Source: Bacteroides sp. UBA7333
GTDB lineage: Bacteria; Bacteroidota; Bacteroidia; Bacteroidales; Bacteroidaceae
DNA length: 64,000 bases
Direction: 5' to 3'
Assembly: GCA_002471195.1 (NCBI GenBank)
Contig: DKPN01000018.1
Location: forward strand, 27,763 to 91,762
Positions 26,612 through 37,150 of the stretch are shown here, piece by piece (the first letter of the stretch is position 1; each line of letters begins with the position of its first letter). The notes beneath the pieces were generated by a model. That model saw nothing but the letters and a program-made list of their open reading frames with translations, searched no databases and had not been told where the DNA came from. A program made the translations under genes and the position numbers.

Positions 26612-28747
26612 ATGAATTTAAGTAATTTAACTTCAAGGTTATTTCTAATCTTGATAGTTTTATCTTTGTCTATTGTTGGTACTTCATGTACCGATACTGA
26701 GACAGTAGATCAAACTCCATTTGCAATTTATTATTCAGGAATGACTGATATTGGCCCTTCAATGAGTGCAAATATTAGTGCCCCAACCTACCTCGGTAGT
26801 GCTCCCTCAAACTTTACGATTTTCAGAGTTAGTTTAAATGATGCTCCGGTAAACGTAGAGTGCTTCTCAATAGATGCTGAAACTGGTAGCATCGCCATCA
26901 GAAATACAAATGAACTAGAAGTTGGTGTATATCAAATTTCGGTATCGTGTGTATCGAACGGAAAAACTTATGAATTTAAAAATGCTGTTTCGGTAAACAT
27001 GATGCGTCCGGTTCCGGAAGGCATTAAAGTTGAGCCAAACTACTTGACTATTGACTATGCCGATCTGAAAACATCAACGCTTAAAGCAAAGGTGACAACA
27101 GAAGGAGAGCATGTGTCAATTAGCCAATATAGAATAGCAGAAGGTGACTATCAAGAATACTTCTCAATCTCAGCAACAGGCGAAGTAAGTATCAACACCA
27201 AATATAATGGTGATATTCTACCTGGTATTTATAAAGTGTCTTTAGTTTTAAAGACTGAGGCTGGCGAAGGTATATTTACTGATGCAGTAACGTTCAACAT
27301 CACTTCTAAACCATTGGCTTTAACCTATGCCCCTAACACTGGAAAAATGGAAGAAGAAACTGCAAACCCTACCTCTTATACAACTAGCATACCTACATTG
27401 AAGGGATCACTTGAAGGAGTGGTTTATAGTATTGCAAATGTTACTCCGGCTACTGATAAGTTTATAATTGATGCTGAAACTGGAGTTATCTCTGTGTTAC
27501 AAGGTCATGGTTTGAAAGCCGGAGATAGCTATTCTATAGATGTTAATGTTAGAAACAACTATAACACAGCTGAAGAAACTGGAAAAGTTTTTGAGAATGC
27601 CTTTACATTAGAGGTAGTTGGATTTATCGCTCCTATTGAAAACTTCAAATACAATAACGAAACGAAAACACAGTCAACTTCTTTCGTTATCAACCATACT
27701 GAAGATTTCATTGGCGATGAAGTAACCTTTACTCTTGAAAATGTATCAGAAGCTTTAAATGGACAAATTGCAATTGATGCTTCAAACGGAGCAATTAGTG
27801 CAAAAAAGGGAAATACAATTCCAGTTGGTACACACACTATTTCTGTTATGGCAAGCAATGCAAAAGGTGAACAAACAACATCGTTTACATTGACTATTGA
27901 AAAGAATAAAAACTTCTTTACTTACATTAAGTACGGCAATAATCTTGGTTTGTCTGATACACATGCTTATCAATATAGAATTAACTCTTCGGATGAGCTA
28001 GCTTCATTTATAGTAAATGCACCTACAACTGATATTCCAGCAGAGGCAACATCTATAAAATGGGAAGTAGCGAGCAAACTAAATATGGGTGGTATCACAA
28101 TTGATGAAAATGGAGCTTTAAATCTTTCAGAAGTGGCTTGGGCAAATGCTAGATGTGGTATGGCTATGGTTACAGCGACTACTGGATCGGGCGATGAAGA
28201 AGTTTCTGTTAGCGTTCCAGTGTTCTTCCATTTATCATCAGCTGTCAATGGGGTAACAATTAACTATACACCATTTGTTTGTCAAGTAAACCCAAGAACA
28301 GGTGGACGCTCGGTAGCTCCGTCAGTTGAAGGAGTAGCAGATATGAATAATCTACTTATGGACTATAGACGTACATTTAGCTATTATAACATCAACGGTA
28401 GCGATAGCCATATCAGCGGACAATTAAAGAACGATGGATCAACTGATAGCTTCTTTATTGCACAAGTTTGGCGTAATTTTTATGGTACTGCAAAACCAAA
28501 CTATGGAGCGAAAAAGCCAGTATCTTACTACGATAATAAGGCAGCATTATCCACTACATTAGCTTATGTAGACCCAAGCGACAAATCAATTGTAGTGAAT
28601 CCAGGCAAATGGATTGGCGAAGATAAAGTGTATGCTAACGGAGTAATGTGTGGCCAAATCACTTTCGTAACTAACGGAGTAGAAAGCGGAATCAATAATG
28701 GATCACAAATATTCCCTATACTACTGTGGTTTGACGAAAAGTTCTAA
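26612..28747 (+). CDS. PUL surface glycan-binding lipoprotein (SGBP-like) with repeated beta domains
   Basis: The 711-residue lipoprotein has signal LFLILIVLSLSIVGTSC (Cys about residue 27) and an early acidic patch (TDTETVD), as in outward-facing Bacteroidetes lipoproteins. It then carries about four repeated cadherin-like beta domains, each ending in a phrase such as FSIDAETGSIAI, FSISATGEVSI, FIIDAETGVISV and IAIDASNGAISA. The C-terminal third (about 430-711; FTYIKYGNNLGLSDTHAY onward) is a separate domain, possibly DUF4958, and probably holds the glycan site. It precedes susC with a hairpin between, matching the BT4661 position in the B. thetaiotaomicron heparin PUL. Heparan binding is inferred from context. 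Confidence 0.75.
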   Translation: MNLSNLTSRLFLILIVLSLSIVGTSCTDTETVDQTPFAIYYSGMTDIGPSMSANISAPTYLGSAPSNFTIFRVSLNDAPVNVECFSIDAETGSIAIRNTNELEVGVYQISVSCVSNGKTYEFKNAVSVNMMRPVPEGIKVEPNYLTIDYADLKTSTLKAKVTTEGEHVSISQYRIAEGDYQEYFSISATGEVSINTKYNGDILPGIYKVSLVLKTEAGEGIFTDAVTFNITSKPLALTYAPNTGKMEEETANPTSYTTSIPTLKGSLEGVVYSIANVTPATDKFIIDAETGVISVLQGHGLKAGDSYSIDVNVRNNYNTAEETGKVFENAFTLEVVGFIAPIENFKYNNETKTQSTSFVINHTEDFIGDEVTFTLENVSEALNGQIAIDASNGAISAKKGNTIPVGTHTISVMASNAKGEQTTSFTLTIEKNKNFFTYIKYGNNLGLSDTHAYQYRINSSDELASFIVNAPTTDIPAEATSIKWEVASKLNMGGITIDENGALNLSEVAWANARCGMAMVTATTGSGDEEVSVSVPVFFHLSSAVNGVTINYTPFVCQVNPRTGGRSVAPSVEGVADMNNLLMDYRRTFSYYNINGSDSHISGQLKNDGSTDSFFIAQVWRNFYGTAKPNYGAKKPVSYYDNKAALSTTLAYVDPSDKSIVVNPGKWIGEDKVYANGVMCGQITFVTNGVESGINNGSQIFPILLWFDEKF

Positions 28748-28762
28748 TAAATAAAAACCAAA

Positions 28763-28789
28763 GACACTACCTAATTATAGGGTAGTGTC
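28763..28789 (+). promoter_or_regulatory. intercistronic hairpin between SGBP and susC
   Basis: GACACTACC (28763-28771) and GGTAGTGTC (28781-28789) pair perfectly around a 9-base loop, 27 bases before the susC start. It lacks a U-tract, so it looks like an mRNA processing or stability element rather than a terminator. Confidence 0.5.
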
Positions 28790-28815
28790 GACCTTAAAAT
28801 AACAAAATAAAAACA

Positions 28816-31800
28816 ATGAATAATTTTATTCTAAATATAACACAAAACAAAAGAGGAGTAATAACTCTTTTGGCTTTGATAATGTCTATTGGGCTATATG
28901 CGCAAAATTCAATCAAAGGAGTTGTCATGGATGAGTCTGACTTTCCATTGATCGGGGCAACTGTAATGGAGAAAGGTACTAACAATGGAGCTGTAACTGA
29001 CCTTGATGGGAATTTTACCATAAAAGCAAAAAAAGGAGCGACATTGGTTATCTCTTATATTGGATACAAAACTGAAGAAATAAAAGTTGGCGAACAGAAA
29101 GCATTAAACATCAAGATGATGCCTGATAATGCAGTGCTTGACGAAGTGGTAGTTGTTGGATATGGAGCAATGAAGCGTTCTGACCTTACCGGATCGGTTT
29201 CATCTGTATCGGCTAAAAATGTAGAAGGTTTTAAAAGTGGTTCGGTTATGGAAGCGCTTGGAGGACAAATTGCCGGTGTGCAAATTACTCAAACCGATGG
29301 TACTCCAGGGTCTGGGTTTGAAATTAATGTGCGTGGTGTCGGTACTTTAACTGGCGATGCTTCTCCACTTTATATTGTTGATGGCTTTCAAGTTGATAAC
29401 ATCAATCATTTAGCAAACTCTGATATTGAGTCTATTGAAGTTTTAAAAGATGCTTCTTCGGCTGCTATTTATGGTGCTCGTGCAGCGAACGGTGTAGTAA
29501 TGGTTACCACAAAATCAGGAAAATCAGGGCGCCCGCAAGTAAGCTTTAATGGTTCTGCAAGCTATCGTAAGATTTCTAAAACTCTTGATTTGCTAGATCC
29601 GTATGAATTTGTGAAACTGCAAATGGAAGTAAATCCAAGCAAATACGCTACAACTTATTATAGACCTGGAGAAGATGCAAATGGTAACCCATATAGATAT
29701 CAGTCTCTAGAAGATTATAGAGGTGTAGAAGGTGTTAATTGGCAAGACGAAACATTCCGTCCTACATGGTCACAAGATTATAACTTATCTGTGATGGGTG
29801 GAAATGACAATACTAAATATTCATTAGCATTTACTCGTTACAACGAAAATGGTATTTTCAACAACAGTGGATTTGATAAAACAACTGGAAAGATTAGAAT
29901 TAACCAAAAGGTTACTAAAAATGTATCTTTTGACGCTTCAATTAACTATGCTCAAACCAATCGTGAAGGGGTAGGTACAACTGCCGACTCTGGTCGTTTT
30001 AATATGTTGGCACAAATTCTTGGTGCACGCCCTACTGGTGGTTTGGCTTTAACCAATGAGGAACTTCTTTCAGCTGCAATTGACCCACTTGAGTTAGAAA
30101 GTAGCGAAAGCTTAGCACAGGTTAATCCAATTATCCAAACTCAATCAGTTACTAATAAAAGACGTGCAGAAATGTGGTCGGGTAATCTTTCAGTAAACTG
30201 GCAGATTATCAAAGGGTTGACTTTCAGAACTGCTGGAACATACAATGTAACTAACACTCGCAATGACATTTTCTATAAAACAGGTTCTAAAGAAGCATAT
30301 CGTAATGGACAAAAACCTTATGGACAAAGTCAAATGGGACGTGATCTTCGTTGGACTAACTATAACAATTTGACTTGGAAACAAAAGATCAAGAAACACT
30401 CTTATGACGTAATGATAGGACAAGAAATGTCATTTAAAAGTAGTGAGTATTTACTTGGGCAATCTAAAGACTTTCCATTTGATAATTTAGGAAACAACAA
30501 CTTAGGTATAGGTGCTACACCAAGTAAAGTAGCTACATCATATAATGATAAAACATTATTGTCATTTTTTGCTCGTGGAAATTATAACTACGATAACCGC
30601 TACTTGCTAACTGCTACAATTCGTGCCGATGGTTCTACCGTGTTCTCAAACAAACACAAATGGGGTTATTTCCCATCATTCTCTGCAGCTTGGCGTGTAT
30701 CTGAAGAGAAGTTTATGAAAGATGTAGATTTCCTTTCTAACTTAAAAGTACGTTTCGGTTGGGGTACAGTAGGTAATGACCGCATTTCTAATTATTTATC
30801 ATTAGACCTATACGAACAAAGTAAATATGGTGTGGGCAACAGTACTATGACTGTTCTTACTCCTAAACAACTTAAAAATCAAAACCTGAAATGGGAAGGT
30901 TCAACTACCGTAAACTTAGGTTTTGACTTTGGTTTCTTCGATAATAGACTAAATGTTGTAGCTGATTTCTTCATCAAGAATACAAAAGATTTGTTATTGG
31001 CTCAAAGCTTAGCACACGTTACCGGATTTAACTCACAGTATCAAAATATTGGTAAGATTCAAAACAGAGGTATTGAGCTAAGCTTAAATAGCTTGAATAT
31101 TCAAAAACGCAACTTTACTTGGCAAACCGATTTTAATATTTCGTTCATCAGAAACGAATTGAAATCTTTACAAGATGGTGTACAAGCCATGTATTCTCGC
31201 TCTGGTTTTAGCTCTGATTTTAGCGATTATGATTATGTAGCAATGGTTGGCTCATCATTAGGGCTAATTTATGGTTATGAGTTTGATGGAGTGTATCAAA
31301 GCTCAGATTTTATCACAACTCCGAATGGAACTTTACAATTGAAGCCAGGCGTTGCACGCAATGATCGATTTACAACTGGACCTATCGAGCCAGGAGTTGT
31401 GAAATATAAAGATCAAGATGGCGATGGAGTTATAACAACTAAAGACCGTACAGTAATTGGTAATGCAATTCCTAAATGGTTTGGTGGTATTGGAAACACG
31501 TTTATGTTTAAAGGTTTCGACTTAAATATCTTATTCCAATTTAATTATGGAAATGATATTTATAATGCAACTCGTTTGTACTCTACACAAACTCAAAATG
31601 AACGCATCAATCAGTTGGCAGAAGTTGCCGATCGATGGACACCAACAAACGCATCTAATCGCGTTCCATCAGCTAAGGGATATGTAAAAAATGAAGTATA
31701 CTCACGCTTTGTTGAAGATGGATCATTCTTACGTTTAAAGAATGTAACCTTGGGTTATACCCTTCCGAGCACATGGACTAGAAAAGCTTATATTTCTAAA

Positions 31801-31965
31801 TTAAGAGTATATGCATCAGGACAAAATCTATTCTGTTTAACAGGCTATAGCGGCTATGACCCTGAAGTGAGTACTGCAAGCAGCAGTCCAATGACACCAG
31901 GACTTGATTGGGGTGCATATCCTAAGAGTAGAGTGATTACATTCGGTATTGACATTCAATTTTAA
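28816..31965 (+). CDS. SusC/RagA family TonB-dependent outer-membrane transporter
   Basis: This is the 1049-residue outer-membrane channel that imports oligosaccharides together with its SusD lid. A signal segment (about 14-30) is followed by a carboxypeptidase-D-like domain (IKGVVMDESDFPLIGATVMEKG), the SusC hallmark LDEVVVVGYGAMKRSDLTGSVSSV, and a plug domain with the PLYIVDGFQVDNI and DIESIEVLKDASSAAIYGARA blocks. The 22-strand barrel fills the rest and ends with FGIDIQF, a typical C-terminal aromatic strand. Length is normal. It forms a unit with the downstream susD (12-base gap). The substrate, heparin/heparan fragments, is inferred from the neighbouring enzymes. Confidence 0.96.
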   Translation: MNNFILNITQNKRGVITLLALIMSIGLYAQNSIKGVVMDESDFPLIGATVMEKGTNNGAVTDLDGNFTIKAKKGATLVISYIGYKTEEIKVGEQKALNIKMMPDNAVLDEVVVVGYGAMKRSDLTGSVSSVSAKNVEGFKSGSVMEALGGQIAGVQITQTDGTPGSGFEINVRGVGTLTGDASPLYIVDGFQVDNINHLANSDIESIEVLKDASSAAIYGARAANGVVMVTTKSGKSGRPQVSFNGSASYRKISKTLDLLDPYEFVKLQMEVNPSKYATTYYRPGEDANGNPYRYQSLEDYRGVEGVNWQDETFRPTWSQDYNLSVMGGNDNTKYSLAFTRYNENGIFNNSGFDKTTGKIRINQKVTKNVSFDASINYAQTNREGVGTTADSGRFNMLAQILGARPTGGLALTNEELLSAAIDPLELESSESLAQVNPIIQTQSVTNKRRAEMWSGNLSVNWQIIKGLTFRTAGTYNVTNTRNDIFYKTGSKEAYRNGQKPYGQSQMGRDLRWTNYNNLTWKQKIKKHSYDVMIGQEMSFKSSEYLLGQSKDFPFDNLGNNNLGIGATPSKVATSYNDKTLLSFFARGNYNYDNRYLLTATIRADGSTVFSNKHKWGYFPSFSAAWRVSEEKFMKDVDFLSNLKVRFGWGTVGNDRISNYLSLDLYEQSKYGVGNSTMTVLTPKQLKNQNLKWEGSTTVNLGFDFGFFDNRLNVVADFFIKNTKDLLLAQSLAHVTGFNSQYQNIGKIQNRGIELSLNSLNIQKRNFTWQTDFNISFIRNELKSLQDGVQAMYSRSGFSSDFSDYDYVAMVGSSLGLIYGYEFDGVYQSSDFITTPNGTLQLKPGVARNDRFTTGPIEPGVVKYKDQDGDGVITTKDRTVIGNAIPKWFGGIGNTFMFKGFDLNILFQFNYGNDIYNATRLYSTQTQNERINQLAEVADRWTPTNASNRVPSAKGYVKNEVYSRFVEDGSFLRLKNVTLGYTLPSTWTRKAYISKLRVYASGQNLFCLTGYSGYDPEVSTASSSPMTPGLDWGAYPKSRVITFGIDIQF

Positions 31966-31977
31966 TACAACAACCAC

Positions 31978-33627
31978 ATGAAAAAAATATCATTATATAT
32001 ATTAGCAGTAATAATGGGCGGAATGTCGTTCACGTCCTGCTCAGACTTACTTCAGGAAGAATCATCTGTTGAGGTTGATAAAAATAAATATATGAACAAT
32101 GCTTCTGAAGCAGAAACTGTTTTACTAGGAGTATATCGCAGTTTAGTTGCAGATGCAATGTATGGTTATCACCTATCACTATTGTTCAACATCACTACAG
32201 ATATTGCACAATGTGAGGGTAACTCAGCCAATAGTTTTCGTGAAATTCCAGCTAACGCATTTACCACTAGCAACTCAAATGTACAGGCTACCTGGTATGC
32301 GTTATACAAGGCTATATACAACGCCAATGACTTCATTGAAACTCTAGAAACTAAAATTGGTTCATACACTGCCGGTGACAAAATAATAGCCAATGTGTAT
32401 ATGGCTGAAGCACGTGCACTTCGTGGTCTATACTACTTTGAACTGGTTCGTTGGTTTGGTAATGTTGCCTTAATGACCAACACTGCAATGTCTTCTCAAC
32501 ATCCATCAACATTTGAGCAGGCTGACCCTACAGCAGTTTATCGTTTTATTGAAGATGATTTACGATTCGCTATTGATAACTTACCATATGCTGTAGATGA
32601 TAAGATTCGCAGCAACAATAGCTTCCGTTTATCAAAAGGTTCTGTGCTAGGCTTATTAACTAAAGTTTATGCAACTTGGGCCGGGGCTCCTGTAAACGAC
32701 ACATCGAAATGGGAAGCCGCAGCTAACACAGCTCAAACATTAATTGAATCGGGTAAACACCAATTACTAAGTGACTATGAACAATTGTGGAAAAACACAT
32801 GCAACAGCGTATGGGCTCCCGAAGAGAGTTTAATTGAAGTTAGCTTCTATGCTCCTACCATCACAGGTACAACAAGCGAAGATCCTGCTGGACGTATTGG
32901 TAAGTGGAACGGAGTTATTGCAAATGAAATAGCAGGTGTTCGTGGTAGAAATGCAGGTAATGTAAAGGTAGTTTATACCTTCCTAAGAGATTGGGAAAAG
33001 AAAGAAGACGATTTACGTTGTAACCTTTCAATTGCTGACTATAAATATGTAGGAACTACTAAGACTTATTATTCAACACAAGGTCCAGACGAAGATCAAA
33101 AGAACTGGCAACTATTTACTCCTGCAAAATGGGATACTGAAAAGTATGTAGGCCAAGGAAACCAACTTATCAATGCAGATAGATCGAATATCAATTGGTA
33201 TATATTGCGTTATGCTGATGTGTTATTACTTTATGCAGAAGCATTAAACGAATGGAAAGGTGCTCCAACAGCAGAAGCATATGAAGCTGTTAACAATGTT
33301 AGACGTCGTGGCTTTGGTCTTCCAATTTCTGAAACAAGCGAAATAGCTGACTTAACAGCTGGATTAGATCAAACAGCGTTTCGTAATGCCATACGTAAAG
33401 AGCGCGCTTATGAATTAGCATTCGAAGGACATCGCAGACAGGATTTGGTTCGCTGGGGCACCTATGTAGATGCAATTGACGAAACAGACACTCAGTTGCG
33501 TCGTTGGTACTCAAGCGCGAACTATGTAGCATATGATTTTACAAAAAAAGGGAAGCATGAACTATTCCCAATCCCACAAAGAGATATGGACTTAATGAGT
33601 AAGTTCGTTCAAAACCCAGGATGGTAA
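31978..33627 (+). CDS. SusD/RagB family surface glycan-binding lipoprotein
   Basis: The 549-residue lipoprotein (SFTSCSDLLQEESS, Cys about residue 21) acts as the lid of the SusC channel. It shows the SusD pattern: EAETVLLGVYRSL, TWYALYKAIYNANDFIE, MAEARALRGLYYFELVRWFGNVAL, and the C-terminal block INWYILRYADVLLLYAEALNE, RKERAYELAFEGHRRQDLVRWGT and HELFPIPQRDMDL. It follows susC by 12 bases and is followed by a terminator, closing the SGBP-susC-susD unit. Confidence 0.96.
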   Translation: MKKISLYILAVIMGGMSFTSCSDLLQEESSVEVDKNKYMNNASEAETVLLGVYRSLVADAMYGYHLSLLFNITTDIAQCEGNSANSFREIPANAFTTSNSNVQATWYALYKAIYNANDFIETLETKIGSYTAGDKIIANVYMAEARALRGLYYFELVRWFGNVALMTNTAMSSQHPSTFEQADPTAVYRFIEDDLRFAIDNLPYAVDDKIRSNNSFRLSKGSVLGLLTKVYATWAGAPVNDTSKWEAAANTAQTLIESGKHQLLSDYEQLWKNTCNSVWAPEESLIEVSFYAPTITGTTSEDPAGRIGKWNGVIANEIAGVRGRNAGNVKVVYTFLRDWEKKEDDLRCNLSIADYKYVGTTKTYYSTQGPDEDQKNWQLFTPAKWDTEKYVGQGNQLINADRSNINWYILRYADVLLLYAEALNEWKGAPTAEAYEAVNNVRRRGFGLPISETSEIADLTAGLDQTAFRNAIRKERAYELAFEGHRRQDLVRWGTYVDAIDETDTQLRRWYSSANYVAYDFTKKGKHELFPIPQRDMDLMSKFVQNPGW

Positions 33628-33644
33628 AATTACACTAAATACAG

Positions 33645-33680
33645 CAAGAGAGTCTCTGAAAGGGCTCTCTTGTATATTTT
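33645..33680 (+). terminator. terminator after susD
   Basis: CAAGAGAG (33645-33652) pairs with CTCTCTTG (33665-33672), followed by TATATTTTT. Confidence 0.75.
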
Positions 33681-33769
33681 TAATAGTATTTTCAACAAAA
33701 ATAAAAGTACGAATAACCGATTCTAAAGCCTTTTCAACATTCGTACACCATCATTACTTCAATATTAAA

Positions 33770-33777
33770 TAGTTTTG
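33770..33777 (+). promoter_or_regulatory. -7 box upstream of the GH88 gene
   Basis: TAGTTTTG matches TAnnTTTG about 40 bases before the GH88 start, after the susD terminator. Confidence 0.45.
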
Positions 33778-33818
33778 CAATACTGATAAAAGAGTATTAA
33801 CAACACATATTAAAAAGA

Positions 33819-35111
33819 ATGAATAACATGAGAAAAAAACTTGGTCTTATCGCCTCGATTGCAGTGGTTGCATTTTCTTCTTGCAACACACATTCAAGTG
33901 AAGACTATAGCTGGATTAAAAAAGGAATTGATGTTGCATCACACCAACTTATGCTAACAGCAGTAGAAATTGATGGTCAACAACAATTGCCTCGTTCAAT
34001 ATGGACAGGCTATGATATGAACTTTCTTTGTGAGCAATTAGAGAGAGATTCATTAACATTTAAAGACTCACTTCGCGTTAGACCACTATCTAACAAAATA
34101 GGACAACGTCGTCTATGTGGTATCTATGATTGGACAAGTGGTTTTTTCCCAGGATCATTGTGGTACACTTATGAACTTAGTGGCAATGAAGCATTGAAAG
34201 AACAAGCAATCAAATATACCAATTTACTTAATCCGGTTCGCAGTTATACAGGAACTCACGATCTTGGATTCATGATCAACTGCAGCTATGGAAATGCTTT
34301 ACGTCTTGCACCAAACGATACCATTAACGCAGTAATGATTGAAACTGCTGATAACCTTTGTGGTCGTTTCGACAATTCAATTAATGCCATTCGTTCTTGG
34401 GATTTCGGTACTTGGAACTTCCCGGTTATTATCGACAATATGATGAACTTGGATTTATTGTTCACAGTAGGCAAAATGACCAACAATCCTAAATATATGG
34501 ATGTTTCGGTACGTCATGCTGATAAAACAATTGATCATCACTTCCGCCCTGATTATACTTGCTGGCATGTTGTTAGCTACAATAATGATGGTACTGTAGA
34601 GCGTAAACAAACTCATCAAGGTAAAAACGATGATTCATCATGGGCACGTGGACAAGCATGGGCAGTATATGGATATGTATCATGTTTCCGCGAAACAGGC
34701 AATCAAAAATATCTTGATTTTGCAGTAAACATTGCTGATATGATTATGGCACGTGTACAAACTGAAGACGGAATTCCTTTGTGGGATTATGATGCACCTG
34801 CAGGAGATGAAACACCACGTGATGCTTCTGCTGCTTCAGTAACGGCATCTGCTTTAATTGAAATGAGCACAATGGTTAAAGATGGAGATAAGTATCTTGC
34901 TTATGCAGAAAAGCTACTTAAAAGCTTATCAAGCGATGCTTACCTAGCTCAACCAGGAGAAAATCAAGGATACATCTTGATGCACTCAACAGGCTCACTA
35001 CCTAACGGTTCAGAAATTGACACTCCGTTAAACTATGCTGATTATTATTATATGGAAGCATTGAAACGCTACATGGACTTAAAAGGACTTACATACAACC
35101 AGTTATCATAA
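33819..35111 (+). CDS. GH88 unsaturated glucuronyl hydrolase (lipoprotein)
   Basis: GH88 enzymes hydrate the delta-4,5 unsaturated uronic acid that lyases leave at the non-reducing end, releasing it from the amino sugar. The 430-residue protein has a lipoprotein signal (GLIASIAVVAFSSCN; the ATG three codons later is an alternative start). The catalytic Asp pair of the family is seen as D104 in GIYDWTSGFFPGSLWY and D148 in GTHDLGFMINCSYGNAL. Further blocks are SWDFGTWNFPVIIDNMMNLD, GKNDDSSWARGQAWAVYGY and LNYADYYYMEALKR. It corresponds in position to BT4658. It is 20 bases from the PL12-like gene. Confidence 0.93.
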   Translation: MNNMRKKLGLIASIAVVAFSSCNTHSSEDYSWIKKGIDVASHQLMLTAVEIDGQQQLPRSIWTGYDMNFLCEQLERDSLTFKDSLRVRPLSNKIGQRRLCGIYDWTSGFFPGSLWYTYELSGNEALKEQAIKYTNLLNPVRSYTGTHDLGFMINCSYGNALRLAPNDTINAVMIETADNLCGRFDNSINAIRSWDFGTWNFPVIIDNMMNLDLLFTVGKMTNNPKYMDVSVRHADKTIDHHFRPDYTCWHVVSYNNDGTVERKQTHQGKNDDSSWARGQAWAVYGYVSCFRETGNQKYLDFAVNIADMIMARVQTEDGIPLWDYDAPAGDETPRDASAASVTASALIEMSTMVKDGDKYLAYAEKLLKSLSSDAYLAQPGENQGYILMHSTGSLPNGSEIDTPLNYADYYYMEALKRYMDLKGLTYNQLS

Positions 35112-35131
35112 TTTTATAATCTGATAATATC

Positions 35132-37132
35132 ATGACTAAAACCATTAAATTCATTGCATTGCTTTTTGTAGCTTGCTTCGTAAGCAATGTCAATGCACAA
35201 GAACTTAAAACAGAAGTTTTCTCATTACTTAATTTAGACTATCCAGGACTAGAGCAAGTAAAAGCACTACACCAACAAGGTAAAGATGCAGAAGCTGCAC
35301 AAGCTTTACTTGATTATTATAAAGCACGTACCAACGTGAAGACTCCTGATTTGGACTTGAACAATATAAAAATCAGTAAGCAAGAGCAAAAGTGGGCAGA
35401 TGATGGAATGGAACATACGTTCTTTGTTCACAAAGGATACCAACCTTCTTACAACTACGGTAAAGATATCAACTGGCAATATTGGCCGGTGCAAGATAAC
35501 GAATTGCGTTGGCAGCTTCATCGTCACAAATGGTTTACTCCAATGGGTAAAGCATACCGTGTTTCGGGTGATGAGAAATATGCAAAAGAGTGGGCAGCTC
35601 AATATATGGACTGGATTACAAAAAATCCATTGACTCCAATGAGCAAAGAAGAGTATGAATTGGTTAGTGCAGGTGAAGTTAAAGGCAATGCAGAAAACGT
35701 ACGTTTTGCTTGGAGACCACTTGAGGTAAGTAACCGTTTGCAAGATCAAACTAATCAGTTTTCTCTATTCTTACCATCAGCATCATTTACACCTGAGTTC
35801 TTGACTGAGTTCTTGACCAATTACCACAAACATGCGGTACATATTCTTGGTAACTACTCTGATCAAGGAAATCACCTACTATTCGAAGCTCAACGTATGA
35901 TTTACGCCGGTGCTTTCTTCCCTGAGTTTAAGGATGCACCAATGTGGAGAAAAAGTGGTATCAACATCTTAAATCGCGAAGTTGGTGTTCAAGTGTATCA
36001 AGATGGTGGACAATTCGAACTTGATCCTCACTATCATTTAGCTGCTATCAACATCTTCTGTAAAGCATTGCGCATGGCTGATGTTAATGGTTTCCGCAAT
36101 GAGTTCCCACAAGAATATATGGATACTATTGAAAATATGATTGTATTCTATATGAATATTTGTTTCCCAGACTTTACCAACCCTTGCTTTAGCGATGCTA
36201 AACTTGGCGAAATGAAAGAAGAACAACGCAATTACAAAGATTGGACAAAGTTATTCCCAAAGAATAAGCAAATTCAATATTTTGCATCAAATGGTAAGAA
36301 GGGACAAAAACCAGAGAACTTATCAAAAGGTTTCTTGAAATCAGGATTCTTCACTTTGAGAAATTCTTGGGACAAAGATGGTACAGTAATGGTAGTTAAG
36401 GCTGGTCCTAAAGCATTCTGGCACTGTCAACCTGACAATGGTACTTTTGAACTTTGGTTCAATGGCAAAAACTTATTCCCAGATTCAGGTGCATATGTAT
36501 ATGCAGGTAATGGTGAAGTTATGAAGCTTAGAAACTGGTTCCGTCAAACAGCCGTTCACAACACATTGACATTAGATAATAAAAACTTGGAAACTACAGA
36601 GTCGGTTACTAAAAAATGGCAGCCAGACGGTAAAGTACAAATTCTTGTTACTGAAAATCCAAGCTACGAAGGCTTGAAACATCGTCGTTCGGTATTCTTT
36701 GTAGACAACACTTACTATGTTATTGTAGACGAAGCTGTTGGAGATGCTAAAGGTAAAGTAGGTCTTCACTATCAACTTTGCGAAGGCAATGTAAACGTCG
36801 ACCCTAAAACAATGACATTGACTTCTGATTTCGAAGGTAATAGCAACGTTAAACTACAATGCTTTACACCTAAGAGCACAACGTTAGATCAAGAAGAAGG
36901 ATGGCGCTCAACTGCTTACCGCAAACGTGTAGAACGTACAGCTGTAGCATTCAACACTGAAAAGAACAATGACGAAGCAGTACGCTATATTACCATTATC
37001 TACCCTACCGAAGATGCATCAAAAGCTCCTAAATTGGAAGCAAGCTTCAAAAACAAGAAGTTTGATGAAAACGGATTAGAAGTAGAAGTTAAAGTAGGTG
37101 GTAAAAAACAAACTTTAAAATACAAACTATAA
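35132..37132 (+). CDS. heparinase II/III family polysaccharide lyase, PL12-like (heparan sulfate lyase)
   Basis: The 666-residue secreted enzyme (signal MTKTIKFIALLFVACFVSNVNAQ, cut after Ala) has the two heparinase III parts: an alpha/alpha toroid (about 25-380) and a C-terminal beta sandwich (about 385-666). Conserved sites are NYSDQGNHLLFEAQRM near residue 241, DGGQFELDPHYHLAAI near 290, the substrate loop FWHCQPDNGTFELWF near 430 and TAVHNTLTLDN near 475. PL12 lyases cut low-sulfate heparan by beta-elimination. The position matches BT4657. A perfect 16-bp hairpin closes the GH88-PL12 transcript. Confidence 0.9.
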   Translation: MTKTIKFIALLFVACFVSNVNAQELKTEVFSLLNLDYPGLEQVKALHQQGKDAEAAQALLDYYKARTNVKTPDLDLNNIKISKQEQKWADDGMEHTFFVHKGYQPSYNYGKDINWQYWPVQDNELRWQLHRHKWFTPMGKAYRVSGDEKYAKEWAAQYMDWITKNPLTPMSKEEYELVSAGEVKGNAENVRFAWRPLEVSNRLQDQTNQFSLFLPSASFTPEFLTEFLTNYHKHAVHILGNYSDQGNHLLFEAQRMIYAGAFFPEFKDAPMWRKSGINILNREVGVQVYQDGGQFELDPHYHLAAINIFCKALRMADVNGFRNEFPQEYMDTIENMIVFYMNICFPDFTNPCFSDAKLGEMKEEQRNYKDWTKLFPKNKQIQYFASNGKKGQKPENLSKGFLKSGFFTLRNSWDKDGTVMVVKAGPKAFWHCQPDNGTFELWFNGKNLFPDSGAYVYAGNGEVMKLRNWFRQTAVHNTLTLDNKNLETTESVTKKWQPDGKVQILVTENPSYEGLKHRRSVFFVDNTYYVIVDEAVGDAKGKVGLHYQLCEGNVNVDPKTMTLTSDFEGNSNVKLQCFTPKSTTLDQEEGWRSTAYRKRVERTAVAFNTEKNNDEAVRYITIIYPTEDASKAPKLEASFKNKKFDENGLEVEVKVGGKKQTLKYKL

Positions 37133-37150
37133 CTATCCCTTTCAGATGTA

